Numbered from the stretch's first letter, positions 36,244-48,857 are shown. The stretch: 64,000 nucleotides of DNA from Coprinopsis marcescibilis (GCA_004369085.1 ML210185.1:124001-188000); one strand, 5' to 3'. Made by a program: numbers and translations. Notes: generated by a model from the sequence alone, not told the origin.

Positions 36244-39200
36244 ATGGGCGACAAGAAAGATGACACGCCAGCAACTTCGGAACTCCAACTCTACGAGTCA
36301 CAGCCTCCAAAATGGCTTCCAACCACCCATGGTGGCGCAGATCTAGGTTTGTCGGCTTTCATGACTGACCCTTGCACCGGTCTAATTGCTGTCTAAAGGA
36401 TATCCTGGCTTCTACCCCCCGCGGCCAGGACAGGATGAGGATGTTCTCTCAGCTTCAAGCGTGAAGAATGGCTTCGTATTGCCTCAACCAGTCTCAGTAA
36501 GCTTGCCCAGCATCTGCCGAGCGACCCCCGTGCTCACAACTACTCATAATCCGACCTGCTCTAGGTAGAGACGTTTAGTGCTCAGTCTATGATAAACGAG
36601 AAGCTACGGGGTGGGGATACGCTGTTTAAGCTAGAGGATTTGATGAATGAGGTCTTCATTCGACGAGCAGACCACACCCCTCACATACCGTGCGTACCCT
36701 GGCTCTTTTGACAAGGAGTTGGCTAAATTGTGGCACAAGACCTTCCTCATTTCGAATGCCAACGAGGGTAACCCTCAATGAACCTAAGCGTCAGGCTTGG
36801 TTCGCAGATTTGGCCAATCCTGAAGTTCCTCTTTACAAACTCGGGAAAAGTGTCCCCCATGGCGCAAAGGGCCATGATCTGTTGGATTTGTTGCAGAGTC
36901 ATGACGTTGCTATACCGAGAGCAGTCTGGGTCCTTCGGGTATTTGGTGCCAATGAGACGGTGAGCCCCCTTCTTCTCGCAGGCTGTTCAAGGGGCTGAGA
37001 GTATGGCTCTAGGCAGGTCTTCGGAATCGACCCTCCTACAACCCGACTCAATACAGCGTGGAATGGGCGAATGTTGTCACCGGGTACCTAAAGAAGCAAT
37101 TATATGAGATTGCATTGCCTAGTGCCCCTAGACCAGGGTTGAACATCAAGCAGACCTTCAAGGGTGTATTGTCAGAGCACGAATCAAGAGAACGATGGAT
37201 TTCTCGCTTCGCGTATTCGTAAGTGACATGGTCCCAATACCGTTCTCCGCTCACATCGTCTCAGTCTGAAGCTACTGCGTACATTCTATCACGAGGGCCT
37301 AGTCGACGGCAAAACCTTCCTTGCCTGGCTTGTCCAGCAGATGGCAGTTTGCAACCTAGCCCAAGCTGGATTTATCACTAGATTGGTGGATGAGTACCTG
37401 GACGATATTCTTGAAATACGACCCCTTGCCCGACCGTTAGCGGAAGCTTGTCTGAGCAAAGTGGCAGAGGTGAGCAAAACAAATCTCATTGTTCGCAGTT
37501 CCCTTCAGCTCACGACGTCTTCAGATCAAAAACACATCAGCGCAAGATATCCTCGTTCATACCGAACTACTGTTGAAGACCCTGTTACAAGTAGGTGTGC
37601 TCTTTTGTAATTTGGTCATCATTAATTGTATCGTTATAGCGATTATGCCTGGGAATACCGGATGTGTTTATTGGACCCCGCATTTGGGTAAATTACTCCG
37701 CTCTGGTGGAGAAAACAATGTCGGAAAACCTGTTGGACTTGCCAGTACACTCGAACGACCAGCAACTTCGACAGAACGCAGAACAAATTCAAGGTGCACT
37801 GATAAACAATATGGTTGACATTCGGAAGCGCAACGAAGCTCTTTCGTTCAGAAATTGTCCTCCGAAAGTATCGGCGAAATTGAGCATTGCCGTTTCTGGC
37901 GTCAAGGTAATCGTACCTCAGTCAGTCTTTGATGTCTTGTACTGACAAAGCTACTGGCTCACAGCTGTTGAACTCTCTTTCTAGTGACACCCCGCTATCA
38001 AATGTTGTGTATTTCGACACGGATGCGCCGAGTGATTCGTTCGGAGAAAAGCTCGACATGCTTCTCACCTGGAGCGTAACACCATTACAATATGGCAACC
38101 ACAGACCACTTGCAACAGTTACTCTCATCCAACAGTGGTGCACCAGGGCTTGCGAACGTGCTACCCGACGTGGACACCAACATCCGTACGAATTCTTACA
38201 AGACCACTTATTTGAGTGGCTTGATACCTCTGATGTCGCAAATGAGCCTGGAAACATTCAAACGGTAGCCTTATTATATGGGAAACTGGTCAAGCTCGAG
38301 TTATTTTCGTATCCCAATTATATACAACGCCTAATCGCCAGAGGTGAAACGGGGTTGGCATCTACAGACGTAGGTTTTATTTCGGGTTTGACCGGGAATA
38401 CCCCATTACTGATGTACCTCACAGGCGACACCATCGCGACACAGGAAGTTCCTCAGTTGGATACCCTTATTGAATTCAACGCCGTCTTTGATATACCAAC
38501 GAAAAGTAACCCTTTACGGCGCGAGGGTTAGAGAATCACCTGAGGAGCGAACAGAGAAGGAGATTCGTCGAGAGATTCGAGCAATACTTCCAGAGCTGTT
38601 TGGAGGTGCGCTTCACGTTTCTTTTCCTCTTCCAACGATCTGATTTTTCAAGCAGGATCGGCCGCCAAGGGCTGGCCTTCTACAACGGCTCTGCTGGACG
38701 ACTGCAAATCTCTTGTAGCCGCCTCTCGATACGAACAAGTTCGGACCTTTCGTCAATGGCTACTCCCTGCATTCCAAAAGGCCGTAGCTGCGTATGAAGT
38801 ATCCTTCAGATGTTTGTATTTCTATTGACTCAGCTTGCTTTAGTTCCAACGATCACGCCGTTCTATTGAGAGCGTATAACACTTGTATAGAGTTGATGGA
38901 TTATGCCAAATGCTTCAACTCTATATTGGAGGTGTGTTTGAAGAATTTGGAAGGAGAATAAAAATTTAACGATTCTAGATGGCTTTGTGCATGTCGAGGC
39001 ACTCACTCGACGTCGAATCGCTTACCGGTGTTATAGACACATTTCAACGCTTTGCGACGATTTGGACCTGCATGGATGCAACGTCCAAAATCATGCAAGC
39101 GCTGGACATCACATACCAGCGTTGGAAGGGCAAGGGGTTGCAATCCCGGGGCTTGCTATCCCTACTCCTGGAATTTGACAACGGCCAGTATCTACCTCAA

Positions 39201-42043
39201 TCATCCCGTGATCAAATCATAGCAGATATGTCTGCATTCATCAACGCAAGTAAATCCGCGCTCTGAAACCGACAAAGATCCCTTACCAGTTTCATTTCAG
39301 GCCTTGCATCCCGTTTCAGAAAACCCAGGCCAAGTTCCTTCCACCTTGCCGGAGGTTCACAGCCTCGCTTTCGATTCGACTCCAGATGCACCTTCAACCC
39401 TGGCGAATAGCTTGTGGATAAAATACCGTACATCTCAAGATTGGGCGGCTAAAGCATGGGAGAACACAATAGCCTCCTTGCAAACACTTGGTCCGACTAT
39501 ACAGGACAAACAAGAGGGGAGAGTCGTCGGACTTCGTTACGCCAACTTCTTATGGAAAGTGGATCAACACCTTCCAACTGGGCTGGACGAATATGTTCTG
39601 CGATGGCTTGCCACAGTCGGCACCAGGGATATGCCGCTTTTGCAGCCGGCGACGTGGAGTTTACTCGAATCAATTCTCATTTTCCTCGTCATACAAGGTT
39701 CGTTGAAGACGACGACAATCCTTAGCGGGCTGGTGTATCCGGCGTGGCAACTGGCGGCCTCCACGACTGTAACTGCCGACTCACCGCTGTTTGCATACCT
39801 GCGATCGGCGCATGCACTCTTCCAGCAACTATTGCTCCAGTACTCTGCGAACGATGACGGAGCCTATCCTCGAGACATCTTTGACATCCAGCGACTACGA
39901 ACCAGGCGACGTACAGTGTACTACGAGCCACATTTCTCAAAGCTTGTTGATATGATTCCTCTGTTGATATATCTGGATGCCATTGAAACGCTTCCTCAGG
40001 AGCTGAGAGAGGAAATGTCGTCACTTCGCTGGAAACTCTGTCAGGATCGCAGGTTTCGACAAGGCGCATACAGGAATCTAGATGTCATCAGGGCAGCGTT
40101 CGAAACATCGCCATACCTCATGAACGCAGACTTCGAGAACCTTCGCAAAGACGCAGTGGCTGGGCTGAGGATGATCCTTTGGGATTCGGTCGACGGTATG
40201 TCCTTGCCGCATCTTCGCTTTTGTCAGGCTAGTCTCATTGTCCACGTAGATGGTGACTTCGACGAGTGGCCCGAAGTTTCCTCAGATTCTTTGCTGAGTC
40301 CCTGGAAACTTGCTGCTACAACCATACAGATGCAGTTCCAAGTTAAGCAATTGGGGCGAGCGCTTGGACAGGAGAATACACATGAGCTGGCCAACTATAA
40401 TCTCGACAAACTTATACTGAAGTTGTTTCAGCATACAAAGACGGCGGAGGAGGCCTACTATGTTGGGGAGATGACTAGAGGTGCAGATCTAACCGTGGCC
40501 ATGAAGGTAAGCTCAACAAACGTTGGATATGTTTCAAGGCGTATGCTTATGGAATATCAGTTTATCAAGGCCGGCCTCAACTTCATGAAGGACATCATAT
40601 GGGAAGCGCAGACTGAGGAGGAATCATTCACTGGATCACTTAAACGGTTAGGTGAACTCTTGCGAATCTTGATTCATGTCACTGCTCCATTCAGAGACCA
40701 GCCTACCACCGCGTTTGCTTTGGACTCTTCCCTACAGGAGCAATTTCTTCAGGTACTGCGCTCGCGAATCTCTTTTTTGGAAGGCTCTATACTCTCAGTG
40801 GCTCAGCAAACTCACACTCAAATCGACAATCTGATGTTACTCGTTCGGCTGCTTCAGTTCATCTTGAACTTCCGGGAACCCAGTTGGTCTCCGGCAATGA
40901 AGGAAACAGGCCGGGAACTCGCTGCTATCTTATATCGCTTAGTAATAGTAGGGCACGTTACTCCTCTTGAGATGGACAGTCGTTAACCCTCGCCTTTTGC
41001 AGCACTTCGGAAGCGGATCACATATCAATGATTGCGTTGTCCCAATACTCATGGATACCCTGTTCTTTATTTACGATGGTGAGCCTTGTTAATGGCTGTG
41101 ATTCGCGATCAATGGCCTAACTGTAGGTGCAGAAATGGCCCCAGACCCTAGAGCCCCGTCATACGACCCATTCAAACACTATCCAGATGCCACAGCGTCA
41201 TCTCTATCGCCAGATCTCCCAGCTGAATACAGGCGGCAAATCCTCACTCTCATTACACGTCACCCGACGATATCAACCGTATCTAACCTCGCAACGGCCT
41301 ATCGGGATTCACAAGGCGCACTTATACACACCGGACCAGTTGCCAATCGTCCCTGGGAATGGGTGGAGAACCTCGGAGAGCCGACACTCGACTTCAAAGA
41401 GGAGGACGAAGGAAGGACCAGATTCAGGAACAAGGACTCAGTCAAAAACTCTGGCTCCCTTCCACTCGAGCTGTTCGGGGCACGCTTGACCAGTGATAGC
41501 ATCGTCAATAACCTGTCCGAATCGCACGCGATGGACAACAATCTGCGTATCTTTGAGGATGGGCTATCCTCGGAGAGCATGTTTGCCCGGGATTGGAGAG
41601 AGTCGCGTTGCTCGGTCAACCGCGATGACATTGGCGACCTGCTCCGCGCAAAGTTCGAAGGTAGCCAAGGCGTGCATTCCATGAATACTGATATCATGAA
41701 GCTGGAATATACGTCAAGGGGATCTCCGGCGTCGTCTGGGTCTGTTTCGCGGTCCTCTGCCCGCCTGTCGGGCTCATCCAGGAGACAAAGTCCTAGCCAG
41801 GCTTCGCGGATGTCCACTTCAACCATGAGCGATAGTATGGATGTCGATGCAATCGCCTCTGCCATGAATAAAGGAGGCATATCGAAGCGGAAAGTCGACG
41901 AAGAGGACGAGTTTGAAATGGACAGTGGGTCGATGGGGGTGTCTCCGACAACCAACAAGCGAACCAGGGCGGGAAAAGCCCCTGCAGGCAAATCTATGAA
42001 GCCACCAGCAGCGAAAACAAGGGCAAGTGCCAGAAAGCGCTGA
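36244..42043 (+). CDS. MED12: Mediator complex subunit 12 (kinase module)
   Basis: Large subunit of the CDK8 kinase module, which activates the kinase and represses many Pol II promoters. The N-terminal Med12 domain has ELQLYESQPPKWLPTTHGGA, YPGFYPPRPGQDEDVLSASS, then ESRERWISRFAYSLKLLRTF and VDGKTFLAWLVQQMAVCNLA. A middle LCEWL-type helical region runs from 37900 to 38550. A single long exon (39299-40986) carries the conserved helical core. The last exon begins GAEMAPDPRAPSYDPFKHYP after a GTGAGC...TGTAG intron near 41079-41126. The C-terminal tail is Ser-rich with KRKVDEEDEF and ends RASARKR, a likely nuclear localisation signal. Roughly 1700 residues. Some early introns were not fixed exactly. 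Confidence 0.9.
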
Positions 42044-42323
42044 TCCTTCTCACCCTTGGACCAATAGATTTATGAGTTGTTTGCCTAATTAGGGTGCAAT
42101 CAATGTATGTACAATAGTCGATAAATAAAATGTAATTATTTGGGACATTGCGATTATTCAAGCTTGCTTCAAGCTTCAAGTAGTATGTATCCGTAGGGTG
42201 CAAACTACAATACAAAAAGCAGACAATCCGTCTGCTGAAAAGACATTCAAAGAGAAAGAAGTGAAGGTGATATTAATATCCTCATGGAATAGCCAAGTAT
42301 AGAAAACGAAACTCGGAAGGCGT

Positions 42324-43404
42324 CTAGTGCTTTGATGGAAAATATCCATCCCACGGTCCCCCCGCTCTGGGGCGTTGTGGAGTTGAAGGAATGGTTTCCT
42401 TCTTGACTGAGGCAACCATCCGCGAGAGCGACTTCATCGCAAAGTTCTCGATAGGCTTCGAAGTGACTGGTGCCCGGCACTCTGGACACTCATATTTCGG
42501 CGTGGGCTGAGCAGGTATGAATTGACGGATCCCTTCAAGCATACGGGGATTCTGAAGCACTCGTGGGTCTTGTAGGTATGCCAAAAGTTGATCCACGACT
42601 GGGTTATTGGCATCATAACGCGGATGTGCGTTGATGAAGTTCCTGAACGTCGTATCGAACCAGTCTGTCAGGCATTTCTGACAGAACGTATGTCCACAGC
42701 CAGGCAATCTAAGCAGAAATCGAGTGATAAGTCAGAAATAAATACACCTTGATAGTTTTGAGCCACTCACATATAGGGGACAAACATGGTGTTTGAACAG
42801 ACATTGCAAGAAATGATATCGTCCAGATCAGAATCGCTCTGTATGTATGCGGTTAGGAATGCAAACATATTAGATGGCAAGGCATATACCAAGGCAATTT
42901 TGTCTGTATCGAGTCCACTCTGTATTTCCAGTGACCGAATTTTTTGCTTGTTGAGCTCAAGTTGATATTGTAAAGTCTCAGCCTCCTGCAGATACTGGTC
43001 CCTGTCCTGTTAGATGACGTTAAGGTTACATAACAATTGAGAAGGTGCAGAGTGCTTACGGTTTTCAGTCTTTGAACTTCTTTTCTGAGGGACGCGATGT
43101 TTGAGGCGTTCTGTTGTGGCACCAGTGGGGGTCGGACAGATGGTTGGCCTTCATCGTCCGACGATATCTCGATGACCTCTCTGCCAGCTGGTGCAGGGGT
43201 CGGTTTCGATTTTCCTTTCGCCATCCTTGTCTTTGAAGCTCGGTTCAAAGCCACGTCGTTCAAAGGACTCGGAGAAGGCCTGCTGGATTCAGCAAGGTTG
43301 GCATACTCGGGCATACTGCGAGTCTTGATTTTGCTCAAACTGGTTCCGGACGATGCAGAGTGCTGGGGCTTTAAGGAGCCCGCTGAGCGACGAGTAGCGG
43401 GCAT
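42324..43404 (-). CDS. RING-finger protein with coiled coil and SUMO-interaction-like motif
   Basis: Probable E3 ubiquitin ligase. The N-terminal 80 residues are Ser/Lys-rich with GREVIEISSDDEGQP, a good match to a SUMO-interacting motif (V-I-E-I followed by acidic residues). A coiled coil follows (ASLRKEVQRLKT, ETLQYQLELNKQKIRSLE). The RING starts ISCNVCSNTMFVPYI, continues after an intron with LPGCGHTFCQKCLTDWFDTT, and closes with YECPECRAPV. Between these halves is an unusually long loop of about 60 residues. The Cys/His ligands appear complete as C2-C-H-C2-C2 type. The tail is short and basic, ending FPSKH. Four or five exons. SUMO-targeted ligase function is a hypothesis. It is convergent with MED12. 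Confidence 0.78.
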
Positions 43405-43664
43405 TACAGAGAGCAGTGGATGCGAGTGTTGTCAGCGCGCGACAGGACGGTGGAAGTAAGAGGTTGGTTCAATATTAGTGGAATCCTCCTTTGGGAAACC
43501 GGCGCGTCAAAAGCGAAACGGTCACATGTTGCACCCAGTCCTTGATCAAAGCAACCGCAATGCGCAGGACGACGTCCTCCCATTCATTTATTTTATTACG
43601 ACTAGTGCTACTGCTACAACGCAATGCTAAAAGGTTTCTCTCGCCGTGTCCCTTTTTTTGTCTC

Positions 43665-44698
43665 TCAGACCGTTTCCGGAAGCTGCTCGATTGATTCCCG
43701 AATAACTCGGAATGTCTCTGCCTTGTCGTAGAGACGACGGTGGCAGGTAATGTTTGGGCATACTGCTTGCCAGCATGCTGCTGCCTCTGGCCATTCGGAC
43801 AGGCCGGGGAGGATAGTATCACCTAGAGGCCGTTCCTCCATCTCAAAAATGATCCTGTACTTGAGTTCCCGCCATGTCTGATACTCTATCCTCCCTTGGC
43901 ATTGGATGCAGATAGCTGGCCCTCCAGAGACGAAAGGAGAGTCGTTAAGACGCTTCTTTAGACTAAAGAAAGGCGTAAGCAGTGTACTTGTGGGTTTAAA
44001 TGGGCTAAGAACCATACCATTCTCTTCGCGTGTGATGGAGGGCAAATATGTCCAAGAGCGCAGATGCTGACAGCCGCTCCAAGGTTGCGCGGTGACCGGG
44101 ATCATGCAGGTTGCACGATAATGACCGCGCTGAGAACAGTTTTGCTTCCTTCTCCCAGTCGTAGCGCGTGCATATCGCGTACATTTGGAGAGGATTGTCT
44201 GCGAGTGGAGCGGTGGTTACTGCCAAGCGTATAATCGACATTGGACCTGGCATCTCGTACGTCTCTGCGGCGTGGAGAACTGCTTCCACTGAAGAGCTCT
44301 CCAACGGTAACAGTGGCTTTCCGGAGACCATGCGCAGGAGATGCTCCAGCACATCAGCACGGTCGTTGAGATATACAACTTCAGAAGGTTTGGGCACATC
44401 GCTGAAAGAGAGTAAGAGTATCAGCAAATCGCCCCTATCTGTCGTTTATTAGCTCCACTACTCGCCTTGAAAGCCTGAACATGCTCCGAAAGAATCCAGA
44501 GGTGGTTTTCAATGTGTACGAGTGAGTTCGAAACATCATTGTACAGTCTTTGGATGCAAGAACCACGTCGCCATCTTGGTCTGAAAAATCTGGATGAAAG
44601 TTGAACTTTTGGCTGGGTGTCGAGGGCCCTGCGGAACTGGGACCACCTCGAGAGGTCGCGTCGCTGGTCGAAGAGATTGAATATTGTGTAGACTGCAT
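43665..44698 (-). CDS. BTB/POZ domain protein (basidiomycete family)
   Basis: The start MQSTQYSISSTSDATSRGGP leads to a BTB fold: FHPDFSDQDGDVVLASKDCT, then MMFRTHSYTLKTTSGFFRSM. After an intron comes PKPSEVVYLNDRADVLEHLL and a BACK-like stretch VLHAAETYEMPGPMSIIRLA. The C-terminal third holds a short Cys-containing segment CIQCQGRIEYQTWRELK and CWQAVCPNITCHRRL, then a stop at 43665. About 300 residues in three exons. This pattern matches the many lineage-expanded BTB proteins of Agaricomycetes, whose roles are mostly unknown. Adaptor function for Cullin-3 is possible for BTB proteins in general but is not shown here. Confidence 0.8.
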
Positions 44699-45039
44699 AG
44701 CTTAGGACGCGTTAACGTTTTGTTCGTCGAAATAAATAAAATGAGTGGGAGGTGTAAACCACGATTGTCTCGATCGGTCTGAGAGCAATTTGGCGTGGAC
44801 GAGTGGAGAGAGGCAGTTCCACTCCGTCCAATTCGAACGTCCACAACATCGTGCCATTTGATCTAAACCTGTCTGTATAATTCCTGAAAGTTACCTACAA
44901 TGTCGGGGGTATATGACGTTGGATGAGTAACCTCGACGCTGTAAACGGTGGTCAACGTCAGGATGATGGGGCGTCGGACGGGACTTCTTGCAACTGTCAG
45001 CCTCTTCTAGGCTCCCGCCTTACAAAAAGCTTCGGACAA
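44699..45039. promoter_or_regulatory. Divergent upstream region BTB / YCII gene 1
   Basis: Upstream sequence of two divergent genes. An in-frame ATG at 44923 would extend the first YCII protein, but the intervening residues have no family pattern. No other gene is seen. Confidence 0.4.
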
Positions 45040-45637
45040 ATGTTCCGTGCTCTTGCTTCCTCACTTCGAGTCAGGCCACACACCCAGCTCAGGCAAATAC
45101 GAAAAATGTCGGCTGCAACTCCAGTTCTCCACAAGTTCTTCGTGTACACTCCTGATAAATCCGAAGATGGAACATTCGAGAGGCGTCTTGGGGTCCGACC
45201 GCAACATCTTGAAGTGGCCCATGAAAGGAATCTAGCTGGCATAGTCAGTAAGTGCCACCTCATGTATGCCTCATGCCTGTGACATGGTATGCTCATGCTC
45301 TGTTTTCAGAGCTAGGGGGTGCTGTTCTTACCCCAGAGTCGATCGCATCTCCATCGGCCCAGAGAAAGATGATTGGTTCGGTTTTCATCTTCGAGGCGGA
45401 ATCATTGGAGGAGTGAGTTATAACAAAGTCTCTGTGGACCTTTTCAATTCCCAATTGACATTGTTAATCACAGTGTGAAGAAGATGATTGAAGGGGATGT
45501 ATATTACACCTCTGGGGTTGTAAGCATACTCCGTCCTTATTCTCTCTGGGACAACCAGTCTAATTCTTTTTACCGTGCAGTGGGACCCCGAGAAGATTGT
45601 TATCCTACCCTTCGTTAACGCGACACCCTTGCCTTAG
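45040..45637 (+). CDS. YCII-domain protein, copy 1, with mitochondrial-type presequence
   Basis: Small protein of the YciI-like fold (a dimeric alpha-beta barrel-like domain) with poorly known enzymology. The start MFRALASSLRVRPHTQLRQI is Arg-rich, has no acidic residue and looks like a mitochondrial presequence. An internal ATG would start SAATPVLHKFFVYTPDKSED directly. Four exons give LHKFFVYTPDK, LGVRPQHLEVAHERNLAGIV, KLGGAVLTPESIA, SVFIFEAESLED, and the closing GVWDPEKIVILPFVNATPL. Introns follow GTC A (phase 1), GAG GA (phase 2) and GGG GTT (phase 0). It is 234 bp upstream of a close paralogue in the same direction, so the two arose by tandem duplication. Confidence 0.8.
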
Positions 45638-45870
45638 AGTGGATAGGTTGAAATGCTTATGCTTGACATGTCCGCAATTCGCAATCTCGATTCGCTTTCT
45701 TCGAAGCATTGAGGTCCACAGTTGGTCTGTACCTCACGGTCCGGTCCTGTTAGTTGACGGGGGTTCTTCTGACTCCCAAGGCCCGCACTCATCCGTCGGA
45801 AGAAGGATTGAGGACATTCAATTCACTCGAAGAAGGCACCCTCTTGCACTCTCTTGCAACTGCACACATC

Positions 45871-46386
45871 ATGACAGACACCCCAGTTTCACAGCCTACC
45901 ACCCTGCGATCCTTTTTCGTTTACGCCCCAGACGGGAAGGAGGAAGGAGCGTTGGAACTCAGGTACTCGGTTCGGCCGCAACACCTTGCTGGGATCCAGC
46001 CCCTGATAGATTCCAAAACCATACGTGAGCAACAAATCGAGATGTCTTCTATGTGTACCCAACCAACGACACACCCTTTGTCCTCGGTGTCCAGGGTTTG
46101 GCGGCATTCTACTGGACGACAAGAACCAGCCAACGGAAGCAGACCCGCGTCTGAGAATAATTGGATCTACGATGGTCATTCAAGCGGAATCTATCGAGAA
46201 AGCTAAGGAGTTGATTGAATCGGATATCTATTACAAGACCGGCGTTGTGAGTTTTACGTCTATTCACCCTTCCGAGTAACCCTTGAAACACTGGCGCTGA
46301 CTCACTCCTCTTGAATTGAATGCCAGTGGGATCGGGAGCGTGTTGTCATAGTTCCTTTCATTCCAGCAACCCCTTTTCCCAATTAA
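45871..46386 (+). CDS. YCII-domain protein, copy 2, without presequence
   Basis: Paralogue of the gene just upstream. It starts MTDTPVSQPTTLRSFFVYAP and follows the same order: RYSVRPQHLAGIQPL, RFGGILLDDKNQP, IIGSTMVIQAESIEKAKELI, SDIYYKTGV, then WDRERVVIVPFIPATPFPN. Three exons. It shares the first (phase 1) and last (phase 0) intron positions of copy 1 but lacks the middle phase 2 intron, so one intron was lost or gained since duplication. There is no targeting presequence, which suggests a cytosolic product. The stop is TAA at 46384-46386. Confidence 0.82.
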
Positions 46387-47306
46387 ACAATATATAAATC
46401 CAGAGGCTTGTTGATCACGGCAAATTCCCAACGCACAACTCAGATTCGACCGGCTTGTAAGGAATGGCATTGTCTCATTGAGAGCCGGCAAACCTGCAGC
46501 GCGTAAGCAAATGCTAGCTTCTTCCCAGCCCTTCGACACATCAACGATGTCCATTCCTTGACAATCTTCACATGCTCGTTCTCCTGAACACCACCGCAGT
46601 GCTCATGCTTCATCGCTCACCCGCCTCTCTCAACTGTCGTTGGCTCGTTATCACCGCATAGGACCTCCTTCCGAATAACCCGAGCACCTTTTCAATTGAT
46701 CAGTAACTCGAGGTCAAGACCTCAAGTCTCACCGTTACTTTGTCTCTGCCCTGATAGTTGACATAATAGATACAATGAATCCACTACTCTACCAAATTTG
46801 GGACGAATGAAGACCTTGCTACCCTCCTAGTCAGTGAGTCCAGGGCAGATGGCTACCTCAATTCATTGAACGGAGTCCAGGGCAGATTGCTACCTCAATT
46901 CATTGAACGGAGCACAGAGGTGGCTGGTTGCCCCACAGAAATGAGGATGAGGAAGGCCCGCGTAAGGAAGCAGTGTTGACTCGGAGTGGAGGAAGGAGAG
47001 GCTCTGACGAAGTGAAATGCGTACCTTGTGTGTACTCTAGTAGAGTGTGAGTTTTTCTAGACGCGCACAACAGCCGTTGTTGAAGACGACTCATGCACCC
47101 ATCTGAATCTCCTGTTCATTGGCACCCGTTACCGCAACATCAGTGAAAGACCCGAGCAAGAACTAATAGGGGCTAGGAAACCCCGGGCCGTCGGTGATCC
47201 CTGAATATCCCATGCAAACTAAGCTCCGAGTCCGTTCGTCGCTTCGACTCGTGTATTCTTGTTTGTAGAAACAACCGCTTCAACTCCACAAAACAGAGCA
47301 ATATCT
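46387..47306. other. 920-bp gap with a short tandem repeat
   Basis: This is the longest gap in the window. It holds 3' flank of the YCII pair and 5' flank of the hydratase gene. A two-copy 37-bp direct repeat sits at 46837-46910. Frames on the minus strand (for example 46900-47094) lack splice support and family features. Confidence 0.45.
46837..46910. repeat. Two-copy 37-bp tandem direct repeat
   Basis: The unit begins AGTCCAGGGCAGATGGCTAC and ends TTGAACGG. It occurs at 46837-46873 and again at 46874-46910 with a single base change (GATGG against GATTG). It is a recent local duplication in non-coding DNA, with no link to a gene. Confidence 0.85.
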
Positions 47307-48482
47307 ATGGCCTCAAACTTGACTCGGTTCTCAGTAAATCTATCCCTCAGGGCAAAGTTCTCTACTTGTCATTCCAGTGCCGCCTTGAAACCTCGATTTC
47401 GCACCCGCTTCATGTCGACAGAATCCGGAACTCAATACGAGAACATCCTCGTTTCTCGCCCAGAACCTAATGTCGTGCTTGTAACCCTTAACAGGCCCAA
47501 GGCTCTCAACGCCCTCAACAGTGCCCTTTTCAAAGAACTCAACAAGGCATTGGCGGAGGCAGACCAGGATGATTCCGTTGGTGCAATGGTATTGACCGGA
47601 TCCGAGAAGGCTTTTGCTGGTTCGTACATCGCGCTTCTACAACGGACCTACGGTACTCATAAACTATCCAGCCGGCGCTGACATTAAGGAAATGAAAGAC
47701 AAGACATGTGTGTATCGCTCTTGGAAAATATCTATTCGCCATCGTTTAACGCGTCACAATAGATTCTGATGTCTACAAGAACAAGTTCTTGGAAAACTGG
47801 TCCGAAATCGCCAACTTGAGAAAGCCGGTCATTGCTGCTGTTAGCGGGTTCGCTGTACGTGTATCTTCTCTGACGTGAATTACCTAGGCTAAATTCGCGT
47901 CACCAGCTCGGTGGAGGATGTGAGTTGGCGTTAATGTGTGACATCATCCTCGCGTCCCCAACAGCGAAGTTCGGTCAACCAGAAATCAACCTGGGAGTGA
48001 TTCCAGGAGGAGGAGGATCTCAGCGGCTTGCACATACTATCGGAAAGTCCAAAACAATGGAGCTGGTCCTGACGGGCCGAAATATCAATGCAGAAGAAGC
48101 TGAAAGATGGGGTATCGTCAGCCGGGTGGTCGGCGAAGGAGAAGGCCAGGTGGTGAAAGAAGCGCTCTCCGTGGCAAAGTTAATAGCCAGTAAGAGCCAG
48201 ATAGCAGTCCAAGCAGGAAAGGAAGTCGTGAATGCCGGTGCGTAACTTCGCCGATGAGAACTCTTGCATCGCTTAACTGACGAGAGTAGCATACGAACTG
48301 AGCCTTGAAGAAGGTTTGCGGTTCGAGAGAAGAATATTCCATGGCCTGTTCGCCACGAATGATCAGAAAGAAGGTGCGTAAAGACATCCGTTTGCAGACA
48401 GTCGGATTTACCGTGTGCATTGCGTCGTATAGGAATGGCCGCGTTTGCGGAAAAGAGGAAGCCCAACTTCACGCACTCATGA
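47307..48482 (+). CDS. Mitochondrial enoyl-CoA hydratase
   Basis: Short-chain enoyl-CoA hydratase (crotonase family, ECHS1-like), which hydrates 2-enoyl-CoA in fatty acid and branched-chain amino acid breakdown. It starts [20 protein letters not shown], an Arg/Ser-rich mitochondrial presequence running to about residue 36. The crotonase core has [18 protein letters not shown], the oxyanion segment AGADIKEM split by an intron, and the catalytic Glu regions in [14 protein letters not shown] and [20 protein letters not shown]. The C-terminal trimerisation part is [20 protein letters not shown], ending KPNFTHS with TGA at 48480-48482. Six exons, about 290 residues. All catalytic residues appear present. 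Confidence 0.95.
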
Positions 48483-48564
48483 AGATGTAGAATCCAAATC
48501 TGGGAATATAATCCACTCTACTTCTAAGCTATGGGCCGATGAGCGGGTTGTCAGCGAAGAAAAT

Positions 48565-48857
48565 TTACTGTACACGTTGTTCAAGGAACGCACTTTTAGT
48601 CCACCGCATGATACCTCCAGCCAAGAAACCTATGAGAAGATGAATAAATGACCCTTTAACTGTCGTAGAAAGTCCTCACCTACACCCAGGGCTGACAAAA
48701 AGATTTTCTGGCCACGGTTTCCGGGGCCCAGATTTCTCGACTGCCAAAGTGCATAGCCGCCAACGCCAATAAAGGTGCCCGTTCCGACGATGCGGCAGGC
48801 CAGACAGTCTTTCTGATTTACTTGGCTCGTAGAAGCTTGATGATTGGAGTCCTGCAT
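48565..48857 (-). CDS. Small DMAC1-like (DUF4536) mitochondrial membrane protein
   Basis: Two exons, 48857 down to about 48690 and then to TAA at 48565-48567. The protein is about 75 residues. It has CLACRIVGTGTFIGVGGYAL followed by WQSR, then after a GTGTAG donor and CTCATAG acceptor FLAGGIMRWTKSAFLEQ. The CxAC motif before a first hydrophobic helix and a second short helix match the small fungal DUF4536 proteins, related to the distal membrane-arm assembly factor DMAC1 of complex I. The function in fungi is inferred from that similarity alone. It is convergent with the hydratase, with 82 bp between stops. Confidence 0.75.
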
